Shown here one piece after another: positions 63,915 through 64,000 of a stretch of DNA of 64,000 nucleotides. Under the pieces are notes generated by a model. It was not told where the DNA came from. It saw only the letters and a list, made by a program, of their open reading frames with translations, and made no database searches. Origin of the DNA: Anaerolineaceae bacterium. Lineage in GTDB: Bacteria; Chloroflexota; Anaerolineae; Anaerolineales; Anaerolineaceae. The translations under genes and the position numbers were made by a program. Location: positions 22,696-86,695 of the forward strand of contig JAFGXF010000045.1 of NCBI GenBank assembly GCA_016936755.1, written 5' to 3'. How positions within the stretch are numbered: position 1 is the first letter of the stretch; every line of letters begins with the position of its first letter.

Positions 63915-64000
63915 TGAACTGCACCCCAAAAGTTGGACAATAAATCCAACCGAGGAGGTGCAGTTTTATTATGACAAAGTTCAGCACAGAAGAAAAGCAA
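63915..64000 (+). mobile_element. IS3-family element, left end (truncated by window)
   Basis: Begins near TGAACTGCACCCCAAAAG, a terminal repeat typical of IS3-family (IS150-like) elements. A GTTGGA/TCCAAC stem and a GAGGAGGTG site follow, then the first transposase frame. The right end and target duplication are outside the window. The exact outer boundary is uncertain by a few bases. Confidence 0.8.
63971..64000 (+). CDS. IS3-family transposase OrfA, N-terminal fragment
   Basis: Only ten codons (MTKFSTEEKQ) lie in the window. They match the start of IS3-type OrfA helix-turn-helix proteins and sit behind GAGGAGGTG, just inside the terminal repeat. The rest, including the frameshift to OrfB, lies beyond the window. 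Confidence 0.75.
   Translation, partial: MTKFSTEEKQ

Noticed and set aside
1-64000. CRISPR arrays, tRNA or rRNA genes
   Set aside because: On reading the gene-free gaps I saw no regularly spaced repeats and no T-loop or anticodon-arm patterns.

Overview
The window reads as ordinary chromosome of a fermentative anaerobic bacterium. It carries a single-chain pyruvate:ferredoxin oxidoreductase, a glutaconate CoA-transferase/urocanase operon, a class II fructose bisphosphatase, and many lipoproteins or membrane-anchored proteins with Thr/Pro-rich linkers. There is no outer-membrane or LPS machinery. This mix fits Chloroflexota, most likely class Anaerolineae. That placement is an inference from gene content and protein style, not from a marker comparison.

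Layout. 1-7.2 kb: five coupled envelope glycosylation genes (three multi-pass GT-C type proteins and two GT2 enzymes), with an internal duplication. 7.2-12.3 kb: one promoter-to-terminator operon for glutamate-family amino acid catabolism (aldehyde dehydrogenase, CoA-transferase A and B, urocanate hydratase). 12.3-18.5 kb: a lipoprotein, murJ, a PAP2-like protein, xseB/xseA and an FAD oxidoreductase. 18.5-25.5 kb: dnaA with its own promoter, then a TPR protein and polA on the other strand. 25.5-31.4 kb: lpd, a glycosyltransferase, and the run frr-uppS-cdsA-glpX. 31.5-36.6 kb: dnaJ/htrA, a nucleotide hydrolase, a Nudix enzyme and a VanY-type carboxypeptidase. 36.7-40.3 kb: nifJ. 40.4-42.8 kb: rpsU-infA and infC-rpmI-rplT head to head. 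42.8-49.2 kb: macro domain/TrmH pair, two surface peptidases, GH1 glycosidase, endonuclease III-like enzyme. 49.2-49.6 kb: a gene-free stretch full of short perfect hairpins. 49.6-55.4 kb: degenerate MBL protein, orphan histidine kinase, AAC(3)-like acetyltransferase, M23 peptidase, anchored protein and a PpiC-type foldase. 55.4-60.2 kb: groES-groEL under a perfect CIRCE operator, and two TPR paralogues. 60.2-64 kb: trmD, an MFS transporter, a BMP-type binding lipoprotein, then the left end of an IS3-family element that runs off the window.

Most genes are housekeeping. The most interesting signals are in the control DNA. First, several genes (dnaJ, xseA, trmD, a TPR gene, murJ, a macro-domain gene, a PpiC-type gene, a C39 peptidase) have a -10 box only 6-8 bases before the start codon, so they are probably translated from leaderless mRNAs. 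Second, infC has a well-placed Shine-Dalgarno in front of an AUC codon, and its promoter overlaps the only upstream ATG codons, so IF3 very probably starts at AUC. Third, the rpsU-infA leader holds an intrinsic terminator about 45 bases before the rpsU start together with a competing upstream pairing, which looks like an attenuator. Fourth, the hairpin-rich segment at 49.3-49.6 kb is unexplained. I found no tRNA, rRNA, CRISPR array or complete mobile element.
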